NCBI RefSeq assembly: GCF_009709575.1
Contig: NZ_WIXO01000001.1
Location: forward strand, 3,908,001-3,972,000
Reading direction: 5' to 3'
DNA: 64,000 nt
Source of the DNA: Streptomyces taklimakanensis
Lineage (GTDB): Bacteria; Actinomycetota; Actinomycetes; Streptomycetales; Streptomycetaceae
Part shown: positions 34,948 to 44,241 of the stretch, piece by piece
Position numbering within the stretch: the stretch's first letter is position 1
Layout: every line of letters begins with the position of its first letter
Translations under genes and position numbers: made by a program
The notes under the pieces: model-generated
What the model was told of the DNA's origin: nothing
Seen by the model: the letters and a program-made list of their open reading frames with translations, nothing else
Databases searched by the model: none

Positions 34948-35184
34948 TCAGCGGTAATCGTCCTCGTCGAGTTCGACCACGCGCGCCTGCTCGGCGGCGT
35001 CCGCGGGGTCCACCTCCGGGGACCGGGAGCCGAGCAGGGGGGTGTCCCGGCGGGGCAGGACGTCCGCCTGCTGCTCGGCGGCGTCCGCCTCGGGCGCCTC
35101 GACGCCGAACCGGTCGGTCGACGGGGCGTTCTCGGAATCCTCGAAGTCGTCGAAGGTCTCGGGGTCGGTGGGGTCAACAGGCAT
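34948..35184 (-). CDS. Small acidic hypothetical protein
   Basis: 78 residues, rich in Asp and Glu (DPTDPETFDDFEDSEN and VVELDEDDY) and without hydrophobic core, so probably disordered. ATG 35184 with AAGAGG at a suitable distance. Lies 174 bases upstream of the TetR gene on the same strand. Conserved small acidic genes here are seen in related genomes; no function. Confidence 0.55.
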   Translation of the reverse strand: MPVDPTDPETFDDFEDSENAPSTDRFGVEAPEADAAEQQADVLPRRDTPLLGSRSPEVDPADAAEQARVVELDEDDYR

Positions 35185-35304
35185 GACGATCCTCTTTCCA
35201 GGCGGAGGGGGTCCCACACGAATCCGGAGGAGAATTCCCGAGGCCAAAACGGTGTGACCCCGAACACGTGAGGGCGTCAGTGATCGTCTCGTAACATTGC
35301 CCCC

Positions 35305-36276
35305 ATGTCATCGACCGAGCAGCCGGGGCCGCGCACGGCGGCCCCGTTCGAGGTGCCGCCCCACGGCCGTCCGCGGGCCGAGGAGGGCGAGGACCTCAGA
35401 TCCGTGGCGCTGCCCGGCCTGACGCTGTCGGTGCGCGGCCGCCCGGCCACCCGCGTGGGGCTGCCTCCGGCGCTGTACGTCCACGGGTTGGGCGGTTCCT
35501 CGCAGAACTGGTCGCCGCTGATGCGGGAGCTGGCCGACACGGTCGACGGCGAGGCCCTCGACCTGCCGGGCTTCGGACACTCCCCGCCCCCCGACGACGG
35601 CGACTACTCCGTCTCCGGGCACGCGCGGGCCGTCATCCGCCACCTCGACGCCTCCGGGCGCGGACCGGTGCACCTGTTCGGGAACTCCCTGGGCGGGGCG
35701 ATCGCCACCCGGGTCGCGGCCGTCCGTCCCGACCTGGTGCGCACCCTCACCCTCGTCTCGCCGGCCCTGCCCGAACTGCGCCCGCAGCGCACCGCCGTCC
35801 CCACCGCCCTGCTGGCGGCGCCGGGGGCGGTCGCCCTCTACAACCGGATGACCGGGCACTGGACCGCGGAGCGGCGCACCCGGGAGGTGCTGGCGCTGTG
35901 CTACGGCGACCCGACCTCGGTCTCGGCACAGGACTTCCGGGCCGCGGTGGAGGAGTACGAGCGGCGGCTGACGCTGCCGTACTTCTGGGACTCGCTCGCC
36001 CGGTCCGCGCGGGGATTGGTCAACGCCTACACCCTCGGCGGCCGGCACGGGCTGTGGAGCCAGGCCGGGCGGGTGTCGGCGCCGACGCTCCTGGTGTACG
36101 GCGGTCGCGACCGACTCGTCTCGTTCCGCATGGCGCGCAGGGCGGCCAGGACCTTCCGCGACTCCCGTCTGCTGGCGCTCCCGGACGCCGGCCACGTCGC
36201 GATGATGGAGTACCCGGAGGCGGTGGCGGGCGCCTTCCGGGATCTGCTGGGAGACATCGACACGGGCAGGGGTTGA
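35305..36276 (+). CDS. Alpha/beta hydrolase
   Basis: 323 residues. Motifs: oxyanion loop VHGLGGSSQNW, nucleophile GNSLGG, acid GGRDRLV and terminal His in PDAGHVAMMEYP. Resembles epoxide hydrolase/haloalkane-type hydrolases with a helical cap between residues 155 and 225. Cytosolic, unknown substrate. ATG 35305 is eight bases after a TAACAT box at 35292-35297 and has no ribosome site, which points to a leaderless transcript. DUF3152 follows six bases after the stop, so they form an operon. Confidence 0.88.
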   Translation: MSSTEQPGPRTAAPFEVPPHGRPRAEEGEDLRSVALPGLTLSVRGRPATRVGLPPALYVHGLGGSSQNWSPLMRELADTVDGEALDLPGFGHSPPPDDGDYSVSGHARAVIRHLDASGRGPVHLFGNSLGGAIATRVAAVRPDLVRTLTLVSPALPELRPQRTAVPTALLAAPGAVALYNRMTGHWTAERRTREVLALCYGDPTSVSAQDFRAAVEEYERRLTLPYFWDSLARSARGLVNAYTLGGRHGLWSQAGRVSAPTLLVYGGRDRLVSFRMARRAARTFRDSRLLALPDAGHVAMMEYPEAVAGAFRDLLGDIDTGRG

Positions 36277-36282
36277 CCAGGC

Positions 36283-37659
36283 GTGGGACGTCACAGCCGC
36301 CGGGGCAGGCCGGGCACGGCCAAGCCGACCACCGCGGCCGGGGAGCGACGGCCCGCGCCGCGCGCACCGCACGAGGAGGCCCCCAGGCCCCACCCGGCGC
36401 AGACCCCGCCGCACGGCGTTCCGCGCCGGACCGGCCCGGCCGGGGCCGCGGAGGCCGGGCCCGGGCACGTCCCCGCCGACTCCCGGGCCGACACCCCGCG
36501 CGGCGAGCCACGGGTGCGCGGCGGACACCCCGAGCACCGCGAGCCGGGCGGCGCCTGGGGGGTTCCGCCGCAGCGCCTCGGGGACGCCGGTCCGCTCGGG
36601 GACGTCGCGCCCGGCACGGGGCGGACGCCCCGCCAGGAGTACGTCGACGCCTTCGACGACGACGTCTTCGGCGCGGCCCCGCCGAAGGCGCCCGCATCCG
36701 ACGGGTCCGGTGGGTCCGGCGCGTCCGCTCCGGCCGGCGGGGACGGCGAGGACGGCGGGGAGACCGGGGACGGGGCCGGGGCCGGTGGCGCGGGCCGGGG
36801 CGTCCGAGCCGCCCGGGGGACCCGGGGAGGGAGACGGGGCGGCTGGGTACGCACCCTCACCGGGGTCGCCGCCGCGGCCGTGACCGCCGTGCTCGCCGTC
36901 GTGGTGGCCGGACAGGTGGCCGACGGGCAGGGCGCCGTCGGGAGCCGGGCCGGGGTCCGGGAGGACGGGGCGGGCGTGGGCGCCCCGGACGCCCCGCGCT
37001 CCGACGGCGGCCCGACGCCGTCGGCTCCGCCCGGGGCCACGCCGTCGGACCCGCCCTCCTACGACGAGTCGATGGGCCGGTTGTTCGACCTCGAACCGGA
37101 CCACCAGGGCTCGGGAAAGCTCGTCACCGTCCCCGGCCGGGACGAGGCGCCCGGATCCGGGCCGCGGGTCCGCTACCGGGTGGACGTCGAGGAGGGGCTG
37201 CCGCTGGACGGCGAACTCTTCGCCGAGGCCGTCCACCGCACGCTCAACGACGAGCGGAGCTGGAGCCACGGTGGGGCCCGCACCTTCGAGCGGGTCACCG
37301 CGGAGGACGAGGCCGATTTCGTGATCACGCTGGCCAGTCCGGCCACCACCGCCGAGTGGTGCGCCAGGTCGGGGCTGGACACCACGGTCGACAACGTGTC
37401 GTGCGACGCGGCCTCGACCGAGCGCGTCATGATCAACGCCTACCGGTGGGCGCGGGGTTCGGAGACCTTCGGGCCGGACCGGATCCGGGAGTACCGGGAG
37501 ATGCTCGTCAACCACGAGGTGGGCCACCGGCTGGGCAAGGGGCACGTCGTCTGCCCGAAGGAGGGCGCCCTGGCTCCGGTGATGATGCAGCAGACCAAGT
37601 ACCTGACGGTGGGCGGGGCGACGTGCCGCCCCAACGCCTGGCCCTTCCCGGACGCGTGA
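36283..37659 (+). CDS. DUF3152 membrane-anchored protein with metzincin-like motif
   Basis: 458 residues. The first 190 are low-complexity (Gly, Pro, Arg). One membrane helix at about 198-212 (VAAAAVTAVLAVVVAG) leaves the C-terminal domain outside. That domain carries HEVGHRLGKGH (411-421), which fits the HExxHxxGxxH zinc site of metzincins, and MM (434-435) in the place of a Met-turn, with three Cys around it. The family is annotated only as DUF3152; a zinc protease is a strong inference but untested. Gene overlaps in order with Rv3207c. GTG start right after the hydrolase. Confidence 0.82.
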   Translation: MGRHSRRGRPGTAKPTTAAGERRPAPRAPHEEAPRPHPAQTPPHGVPRRTGPAGAAEAGPGHVPADSRADTPRGEPRVRGGHPEHREPGGAWGVPPQRLGDAGPLGDVAPGTGRTPRQEYVDAFDDDVFGAAPPKAPASDGSGGSGASAPAGGDGEDGGETGDGAGAGGAGRGVRAARGTRGGRRGGWVRTLTGVAAAAVTAVLAVVVAGQVADGQGAVGSRAGVREDGAGVGAPDAPRSDGGPTPSAPPGATPSDPPSYDESMGRLFDLEPDHQGSGKLVTVPGRDEAPGSGPRVRYRVDVEEGLPLDGELFAEAVHRTLNDERSWSHGGARTFERVTAEDEADFVITLASPATTAEWCARSGLDTTVDNVSCDAASTERVMINAYRWARGSETFGPDRIREYREMLVNHEVGHRLGKGHVVCPKEGALAPVMMQQTKYLTVGGATCRPNAWPFPDA

Positions 37660-37865
37660 GGGCGGGAGCGCGGAGGCCCGACGAGCACGTGGCCGCGGTC
37701 GCCCCTAAGCGATCGAACGCGCAACCACGCCGGAAGTCACGGTAGTTCACCCCTTCCGGTGGTGCGGCGGACAACCGTCCGTCGCGCCGCCCCGCCCCGC
37801 GCATAACGTCTTCCCTCGGCGCCACGGGACGGCCGGTGGCCAGGAGGACGAGCGGGGGTGAACGC

Positions 37866-39623
37866 GTGCGCATCGCACTGCTCACGGAGGGTGGCTATCC
37901 GTATCCGGGAGGTGACTCGGTCGCGTGGTGCGACCGGCTGGTGCGCGGGTTGGCCGGTCAGGAGTTCGAGGTCTACGCGCTCGGCCGTGACGAACGGCAG
38001 CGTGACGGAGCCTGGCCGACGCCGCCGGCGAACGTCGTCGGGGTGCGCACCGTACCGCTGTGGGGCCCCCCGCCCGCCGTCGGGAGCCGCCGCCGCGGGC
38101 GGTACGGGCGGCGGGAGAGGCGGCTGTTCGACGGGTGTTTCACGGAGCTGGTCCGGGCCGTCTGCGCGGCACCGGACGGCGGGCCGTGGGGGGCCGCCGC
38201 CGAGGCGGACCGTTTCGCCGACGGACTCCACGGCCTGGCCGAACTCGCCCGCGAGCACGGTGGGCTCGCCGACGCGCTCCGCTCCGAGCGGGCGCTGCGG
38301 CTGTTGGAGGACGCCTGTCGCGCCCCCGGCGCGCTGCACGCCGCGCGCGCCGCCGGTGTGATCGACCTGCTCACCGTCGCCGATCGACTGGAACGGGTGT
38401 TGCGGCCGCTGTCACCCGACTGGTACGGCGAGGACGGGCTGGCCGCGGCCGACGTCTGCCACGCGGTCGGCGGCGGACCCGCCGCGCTGCCCGGACTGCT
38501 GGCCGGCCGCCGGTACGGCACACCGCTGCTGGTCACCGAGTACGGGGTGCGGCTGCGCGAGCACTACCTCACCAGCGCGGCCAGCGCGGCCGGCGCGGCC
38601 GGCGCGTCGGCCGCCGCGGGCCTCCCCGTGCGCGCCCTGCTCGCCTCGTTCCACCGGCGGCTGGCGCACGAGGCGTACCGCCGGGCCGCACTGGTCACCT
38701 CCGGCAACGCACACGCCCGTCGCTGGCAGCTCGGCTGCGGTGCGGAGCGGAACCGGCTGCGCACGGTCCACCCGGGGATGGACGCGTCGGAGTTGACGGA
38801 GATCGACGAGGACACCGGGCAGCGGCGGACCGATCCGCTCCTGCTGTGGGTGGGGCGGGTGGAGCCCGCCAGGGACCTGGTCGGGCTGCTGCACGCTGTC
38901 GCCGAACTCCGTCGGGCCGTGCCCGGTGCCCGGCTGCTGGTCGCCGAGCGCCCCGACGCGTCCGGCGCCGCGGGCGGACGTTCCCCAAAGGCGGCGGAGT
39001 ACCTCGCGCACTGCCGGGCGCTGGCCGCGCAGCTCTTCCCCGACGAGGCGGCCGACCTCCTCGGGGTGGGCGACAACCCCGTCCGTTTCGTGCGGATCGG
39101 TGAGCCCGAGGCGCCCCGGCTCGCCGACGCGTACGCCGCGGCCGACGTCGTCGTGCTCTCCAGTGTGGTGGAGGGCTTTCCGGTCTCCCTCGTCGAGGCG
39201 ATGTTCGCCGGCCGGGCCACGGTCGCCACGGACGTCGGGGCGGTTCACGAAGCCGTCGGCGGCACGGGGTTGGTGGTGCCGCCCCGCAACCCCCGTGCCC
39301 TGGCGAACGCCTGTGCCGCCCTGCTGGGCGACCCCGCCCGCCGGGCCCGGCTGGGTGCCGCGGCCCGGGCCCGTGCCGTCGAGCTGTTCACCGTCGAGCA
39401 GAACCTCACGGCGTTCCGCGGCATCTACCTGGAGCTGCTCTCGCGTCGCTCCCGGGCGGCCGGGACGTTCCACGGGACGCGGCCCTTCGCGCTTCCGCCG
39501 GAGGCACACCTCTTCGGTCACCGGGAGGGCCCCGCCTCCGCGCCGCCCGGCCGGCGCCCCGTCCGCACGCCGAGTTGGGCACGGGCGGCCGCGACCGCCG
39601 CGGTGGGGGAGGGGGCACGGTGA
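37866..39623 (+). CDS. GT4 glycosyltransferase with DUF3492 domain (PelF-like)
   Basis: 585 residues. The first 330 begin with VRIALLTEGGYPYPGGDSVA and contain the DUF3492 domain that precedes the GT4 domain in PelF, the cytosolic transferase of Pel polysaccharide synthesis. The C-terminal half has the nucleotide-sugar signature EGFPVSLVEAMFAG (E...E seven apart). It should transfer an N-acetylhexosamine from UDP. GTG start after GGGGGTGAAC. Stop overlaps the next gene by GTGA. Confidence 0.8.
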   Translation: MRIALLTEGGYPYPGGDSVAWCDRLVRGLAGQEFEVYALGRDERQRDGAWPTPPANVVGVRTVPLWGPPPAVGSRRRGRYGRRERRLFDGCFTELVRAVCAAPDGGPWGAAAEADRFADGLHGLAELAREHGGLADALRSERALRLLEDACRAPGALHAARAAGVIDLLTVADRLERVLRPLSPDWYGEDGLAAADVCHAVGGGPAALPGLLAGRRYGTPLLVTEYGVRLREHYLTSAASAAGAAGASAAAGLPVRALLASFHRRLAHEAYRRAALVTSGNAHARRWQLGCGAERNRLRTVHPGMDASELTEIDEDTGQRRTDPLLLWVGRVEPARDLVGLLHAVAELRRAVPGARLLVAERPDASGAAGGRSPKAAEYLAHCRALAAQLFPDEAADLLGVGDNPVRFVRIGEPEAPRLADAYAAADVVVLSSVVEGFPVSLVEAMFAGRATVATDVGAVHEAVGGTGLVVPPRNPRALANACAALLGDPARRARLGAAARARAVELFTVEQNLTAFRGIYLELLSRRSRAAGTFHGTRPFALPPEAHLFGHREGPASAPPGRRPVRTPSWARAAATAAVGEGAR

Positions 39624-40837
39624 GCGGCACGACGAGCGGCACGACGAGCGGCACGACGGGCCCCGTCCGGTCGGCCGATCCGGTGCGCCCCCTGCTGCAC
39701 CGCCACCGGGAGCTGTGCGAGAGGGCCGTGGACCCGTTGGAGATCGCCGCGGTCCTGGAGACGCACGGAATCACCGACCGCGTCGCGGCGCGCTTCCGCC
39801 ACCGGGACGTCTTCTCGCTGGCCGAGGAGCTGTACGTCCGGACGTCCCGCGTCGACGAGCGGCGGCCCGCGGCGGCACCGGCCGCGGCGGCACGGGGAGC
39901 GACCGGCACCGGCGAGCGCCCCGCCCGCCGCGGGAGGCGGTGGGTGGCCGCGACCCGGACCGTCCTGCTGCCCCTGCTGCCAGGCGGACTGTGCGCGGTC
40001 ACGCCGGCCGCCTCGGCCCTGGCCGGGGACCTTCCGACACCGGTGGCGACCGCCCTCGTGCTGTCGGGGGCCGTGTCGGTGCCGGCGGCCGTGTGGCTGT
40101 GCCTGCGCGGCACCCGGCCGACCCCGGCCGCCGTGCTCGGCTGCTGCTGGCTGATCGGCTACGCCCTCGTCGGCGACCGGCTGCTGACCGCGGCCCTGGC
40201 CGGAAGGCCCGGGACACCGGCGCCGTTCTCCGCCGAGACGATCGAGGCGCTGTCGTCCGGGCCGCTGTCGTCCGAGCGGTGCGTCCCGTTGGGCCTGGCC
40301 CTGGCCGTCGCGCCGTGCGTGTGGTGCGCGCGCTGGTTCGCCGCGCGGGCCCGGCGGCAGTTGGACGCCTGCCGCGGTCCGGCGGAGTTCGCCGCCCGCG
40401 TCCGACCGGCGCTGACCGTCGCCGTCGTGGCGTTCGCCGTCGCGCTGCCGGCCGTGCTGGCCGTCGCCCACGCGGTCGTGGACGGTGGGACGGGTGTCCC
40501 GGTGGCCTTCGACGGCTCCGTCCCCCCTCTCGTCGCGACGGCCGCGCTGGGCATGCTGGTGTTCACCGCCGTGCTGCTGTCCGCCCACGGTTTCCGCCGC
40601 GCCGCGGCGCGGGGCCTCGTCGCGGCCTGTGCCCTCCAGATCGCGGCGCTCGCCACCGCCCTGGCCGCCCGCCGGCCGGCACTGGAGCCGTTGGGCCGTC
40701 CCGTCCGGGCGCTGGTGGAGGCCTGGGGACCGGCCGCCGTACCCGCCGCGGCCTGTGCCTGCGCGGCCCTCGTCCTGCTCGCCGTCGCCGCCGGAACCCT
40801 CACCGGAGCCGTCGCCCACCACCGGGGCGGGCCCTGA
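39620..40837 (+). CDS. Multi-span membrane protein coupled to the glycosyltransferase
   Basis: 405 residues with eight to nine predicted helices. The cytosolic N-part has a helical domain (LLHRHRELCERAVDPLEIAAVL) preceded by three SGTT repeats encoded by a 12-bp tandem repeat (39623-39658). No sequence family recognised; length and layout are shorter than PelG. Translational coupling to the glycosyltransferase suggests export or polymer-assembly partnership. Codon use is normal for the genome. Confidence 0.7.
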   Translation: MSGTTSGTTSGTTGPVRSADPVRPLLHRHRELCERAVDPLEIAAVLETHGITDRVAARFRHRDVFSLAEELYVRTSRVDERRPAAAPAAAARGATGTGERPARRGRRWVAATRTVLLPLLPGGLCAVTPAASALAGDLPTPVATALVLSGAVSVPAAVWLCLRGTRPTPAAVLGCCWLIGYALVGDRLLTAALAGRPGTPAPFSAETIEALSSGPLSSERCVPLGLALAVAPCVWCARWFAARARRQLDACRGPAEFAARVRPALTVAVVAFAVALPAVLAVAHAVVDGGTGVPVAFDGSVPPLVATAALGMLVFTAVLLSAHGFRRAAARGLVAACALQIAALATALAARRPALEPLGRPVRALVEAWGPAAVPAAACACAALVLLAVAAGTLTGAVAHHRGGP

Positions 40838-40984
40838 GACCACGACCGGTGCCGCCCGGTGCCGGTCCCGGAACCCGCCGGCGCACGCCCTCTCGTGCAC
40901 GGCGCACCACCGATGAAGGAGCACACCCCACATGACCGTTCCGCGTGTCACCGGCGTCACCGCACCAGCGCGGGAGGACGCCCG

Positions 40985-41902
40985 ATGAGAGTGCTGCTGA
41001 TCGGGGCCAACGGACACCTGGGCCGCCACGTCGCCGACCGGCTGCTCGCCGACCCCGCCGTGCAGCTCACCGCGCTCGGCCGGGGCGACGACGCCGACGT
41101 CCGCTTCGACCTGTCCAGCGGCAGTCCCGGGGCCCTCACCCGTTTCCTGGACGCCGTCCACCCCGGCGTCGTCGTCAACTGCGCCGGTGCCGTCCGGGGC
41201 GGCGCCCGCGACCTGATCCGGCACAACACCGTGGCCACCGCCACGGTCTGCGAGTCCCTGCGTCGCAGCGGGTGCGGGGCGCGGCTGGTCCACGTCGGTT
41301 GCGCGGCCGAGTACGGGCCCTCCCAGCCGGGGTCCTCCACCGGGGAGGACGCGGTGCCGCGTCCCGGCAGCCCGTACGGCGTCAGCAAGCTCGCCGCCAG
41401 CGAGCTGGTCCTGGGCTCCGGACTGGACGCCATCGTGCTGCGCGTGTTCTCGCCGACCGGCCCCGGCACCCCCACCGGCTCGCCCCTGGGGCGGTTGGCG
41501 GAGGCGATGCGCAGGGTGATGCAGCAGGGCGAGGGCGAGCTGCGACTCGCCGGCCTGGGGGTCCAGCGCGACTTCGTGGACGTCCGGGACGTGGCCCGCG
41601 CGGTGCACGCCGCCGCGCTCTCGGCGGCCCAGGGCGTGGTCAACATCGGCACCGGGCGCGCGGTGCGGCTGCGCGAGGTGGTCTCCGTGCTGGCCAGGGT
41701 CGCCGGCTACACCGGCCCGGTGCACGAGGTGGACGAGCACCACCCGGGCGGCGCTTCCCCGACGCCCCCCTACCCCGACGGCTGCGGCCCCTGGCAGCAG
41801 GCGGACGTCCGCAGCGCGCGGGACCGGCTCGGCTGGCGGCCCCGGATCGGTCTGGAGGAGTCGTTGGCGGACATCTGGATGGAGGCGGCGTGCCGTATCT
41901 GA
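40985..41902 (+). CDS. NAD-dependent epimerase/dehydratase (extended SDR)
   Basis: 305 residues. Rossmann NAD motif GANGHLG near the N-terminus, catalytic YGVSK, and Arg/Asp contacts typical of extended SDRs. Likely works on a nucleotide sugar, for instance producing UDP-GalNAc-type donors for the adjacent transferase. Starts 147 bases after the membrane-protein stop. The next 239 bases to moeZ contain no good gene. Confidence 0.85.
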   Translation: MRVLLIGANGHLGRHVADRLLADPAVQLTALGRGDDADVRFDLSSGSPGALTRFLDAVHPGVVVNCAGAVRGGARDLIRHNTVATATVCESLRRSGCGARLVHVGCAAEYGPSQPGSSTGEDAVPRPGSPYGVSKLAASELVLGSGLDAIVLRVFSPTGPGTPTGSPLGRLAEAMRRVMQQGEGELRLAGLGVQRDFVDVRDVARAVHAAALSAAQGVVNIGTGRAVRLREVVSVLARVAGYTGPVHEVDEHHPGGASPTPPYPDGCGPWQQADVRSARDRLGWRPRIGLEESLADIWMEAACRI

Positions 41903-42141
41903 ATCCGCCCGGTTCCCGAGGGCGCCGCCCGGCGGCCGGGGCCCCGATCCGCACCGCCCGGCCACCCGGAGGCGGCCGGGCGACCGGCGTCGTCCACCGG
42001 CCCGTGGACCACCGGAAGGCGGTGCCCGGCCACTGGGACGGCGTCGTCTCGCGCCTCGGACCTGGTGTCTCGGAATGAGATCGGGCGTGGCAGTGTTACG
42101 AGAGGAACAACCGTCCACCGACCAACCCTGTTGAGGTCTCC

Positions 42142-43320
42142 GTGTCGCTGCCACCCCTGGTCGAGCCGGCCTCCGAACTCACTGTCGACGAGGTCCGCAG
42201 ATACTCTCGCCACCTGATCATCCCGGACGTCGGGATGGACGGGCAGAAGCGGCTGAAGAACGCCAAGGTGCTGTGCGTGGGCGCGGGCGGTCTCGGTTCG
42301 CCGACCCTGATGTACCTGGCCGCCGCGGGCGTGGGCACGCTCGGCATCATCGAGTTCGACGAGGTCGACGAGTCCAACCTCCAGCGCCAGATCATCCACA
42401 GCCAGTCGGACATCGGCCGCCCCAAGGCCGAGTCCGCACGGGACACGGTGCTCGGGATCAACCCGTACGTGAAGGTCAACCTCCACCAGGAGCGGCTGGA
42501 CTCCTCCAACGTGATGGAGATCTTCGGCCAGTACGACCTGATCGTGGACGGCACCGACAACTTCGCCACCCGCTACCTGGTCAACGACGCGTGCGTGCTG
42601 CTGAACAAGCCGTACGTGTGGGGCTCGATCTACCGCTTCGACGGGCAGGCGTCGGTCTTCTGGAGCGAGCACGGTCCGTGCTACCGCTGCCTGTACCCCG
42701 AGCCCCCGCCGCCCGGCATGGTTCCGAGCTGCGCCGAGGGCGGTGTGCTGGGCGTGCTGTGCGCGTCCATCGGCTCCATCCAGGCCACCGAGGCGATCAA
42801 GCTGCTGGCGGGCATCGGCGACCCGCTGGTCGGACGTCTGACCATCTACGACGCCCTGGAGATGAGCTACCGGCAGGTCAAGATCCGCAAGGACCCGGAG
42901 TGCGCGGTCTGCGGCAAGAACCCGACGGTCACCGAGCTGATCGACTACGAGGCGTTCTGCGGCGTGGTCTCCGAGGAAGCCCAGGAGGCCGCGGCGGGGG
43001 CGACCATCACCCCGCAGCAGCTCAAGCAGTGGATCGACGAGGGCGAGAACATCGACATCATCGACGTTCGCGAGCCCAACGAGCACGAGATCGTCGCCAT
43101 CCCGGGCGCCCGGCTCATCCCGAAGAACGACTTCCTGATGGGCAACGCCCTGGGCGAGCTGCCGCAGGACAGGCGGATCGTCTTGCACTGCAAGACGGGT
43201 GTCCGCAGTGCGGAAGTTCTCGCGGTGCTGAAGAACGCGGGCTTCTCGGACGCCGTCCACGTCGGCGGCGGCGTCATCGGCTGGGTCACCCAGATCGAGC
43301 CGGAGAAGCCGGTCTACTGA
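42142..43320 (+). CDS. moeZ: Adenylyltransferase/sulfurtransferase MoeZ
   Basis: 392 residues. An E1/ThiF domain (nucleotide loop GAGGLGSP 47-54, Arg finger QRQ, DGTDNF, zinc Cys pairs CYRC and CAVC) is fused to a rhodanese domain with active Cys350 in LHCKTGVR. It activates the C-terminus of ubiquitin-like sulfur carriers (MoaD, ThiS, CysO) and transfers sulfur to them for cofactors and cysteine. GTG start with GAGG. Homologous to Rv3206c (moeB1). Adjacency to a molybdate operon may reflect cofactor biosynthesis. Confidence 0.95.
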   Translation: MSLPPLVEPASELTVDEVRRYSRHLIIPDVGMDGQKRLKNAKVLCVGAGGLGSPTLMYLAAAGVGTLGIIEFDEVDESNLQRQIIHSQSDIGRPKAESARDTVLGINPYVKVNLHQERLDSSNVMEIFGQYDLIVDGTDNFATRYLVNDACVLLNKPYVWGSIYRFDGQASVFWSEHGPCYRCLYPEPPPPGMVPSCAEGGVLGVLCASIGSIQATEAIKLLAGIGDPLVGRLTIYDALEMSYRQVKIRKDPECAVCGKNPTVTELIDYEAFCGVVSEEAQEAAAGATITPQQLKQWIDEGENIDIIDVREPNEHEIVAIPGARLIPKNDFLMGNALGELPQDRRIVLHCKTGVRSAEVLAVLKNAGFSDAVHVGGGVIGWVTQIEPEKPVY

Positions 43321-43350
43321 TCGTCGGCCCGGCCGACCAGCGGGCCTGAA

Positions 43351-43390
43351 GAAGCCCACGGCTCCGACCCGTTCGGATGCCGTGGGCTTC
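43351..43390. terminator. Strong bidirectional hairpin between moeZ and modB
   Basis: Stem of 12 plus 5 bp with one bulged T (43351-43367 with 43373-43390) and a CCCGT loop, between convergent genes. Confidence 0.85.
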
Positions 43391-43428
43391 CGTCGTTGTC
43401 GGTCGGCGTCGGTCGGATCGCGGACCTC

Positions 43429-44241
43429 TCACCGGGAGTGGCCCAGCCAGCGGCCGCGCAGGGCGAGCAGGACGGCCGCCGCCACGGCGAGCAGCACCAG
43501 GGAGACCGAGGTCGCGGCGGCCGGGTCGTGCTGGAGGAGCAGGTAGACCTGGAGCGGCAGGGTCTGGGTGACCCCGGGCAGATTCCCCGCGAAGGTGATC
43601 GTGGCGCCGAACTCGCCCAACGCCCGCGCCCAGCACAGCGCGGCGCCCGCCACCAGGGACGGCATGGCCATGGGCAGGGTGACGTACCGCAGCGTCTGGG
43701 GGAGCGTCGCGCCCATGGTGGCGGCCGCCTCCTCGTAGCGCGGATGGATCCCGGCCAGCGCCCCCTCCAGACTGATGACCAGGAACGGCATCGACACGAA
43801 CGCGGCGGCGACCACCGCGCCCACCGTGGAGAACGGCAGCACCACCCCCAGCGCCTCCAGCGGACCGCCCAGCAGCCCGTTCCGTCCGAAGCCGCGCAGC
43901 AGGGCGACGCCCGCGACGGTCGGTGGGAGCACCATCGGCAGCAGCACCAGACCGCGCACCAGCGCCCTGCCGGGGAAGTCGGTGCGGGCCAGCAGCCACG
44001 CCAGCGGGACGCCCAGGAGGAGGGAGAGCAGCAGGGCCCAGCCGGAGACCAGCAGGGAGAGGCCCAGCGCGCGGACCACATCCGGGGAGGCGAGCCGTCC
44101 GGTGAGGTCCGGCCAGGGAGTGTGGGCCAGCACGCCGGCCAGGGGCACGGCCAGGAAGGCCAGGGCGAGCGCGGCGGGCAGGACCAGGGCGGCGGGCGGA
44201 CGCCTCCGGGACCGCGTACGGCGTTCGGCGCGTCGGTTCAC
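43429..44241 (-). CDS. modB: Molybdate ABC transporter permease
   Basis: 270 residues, six membrane helices. The EAA loop is [27 protein letters not shown], which contacts an ATPase. The beginning of the fold ([24 protein letters not shown]) is of the ModB type. It passes molybdate from the binding protein through the membrane. GTG start overlaps the modA stop by GTGA. No modC follows; a terminator is placed directly after the gene, so the ATPase must come from elsewhere. Confidence 0.9.
   Translation of the reverse strand: MNRRAERRTRSRRRPPAALVLPAALALAFLAVPLAGVLAHTPWPDLTGRLASPDVVRALGLSLLVSGWALLLSLLLGVPLAWLLARTDFPGRALVRGLVLLPMVLPPTVAGVALLRGFGRNGLLGGPLEALGVVLPFSTVGAVVAAAFVSMPFLVISLEGALAGIHPRYEEAAATMGATLPQTLRYVTLPMAMPSLVAGAALCWARALGEFGATITFAGNLPGVTQTLPLQVYLLLQHDPAAATSVSLVLLAVAAAVLLALRGRWLGHSR

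Noticed and set aside
37866-41902. Secondary-metabolite biosynthetic cluster
   Set aside because: Only a glycosyltransferase, membrane protein and epimerase; no synthase, regulator or resistance gene of a product pathway.
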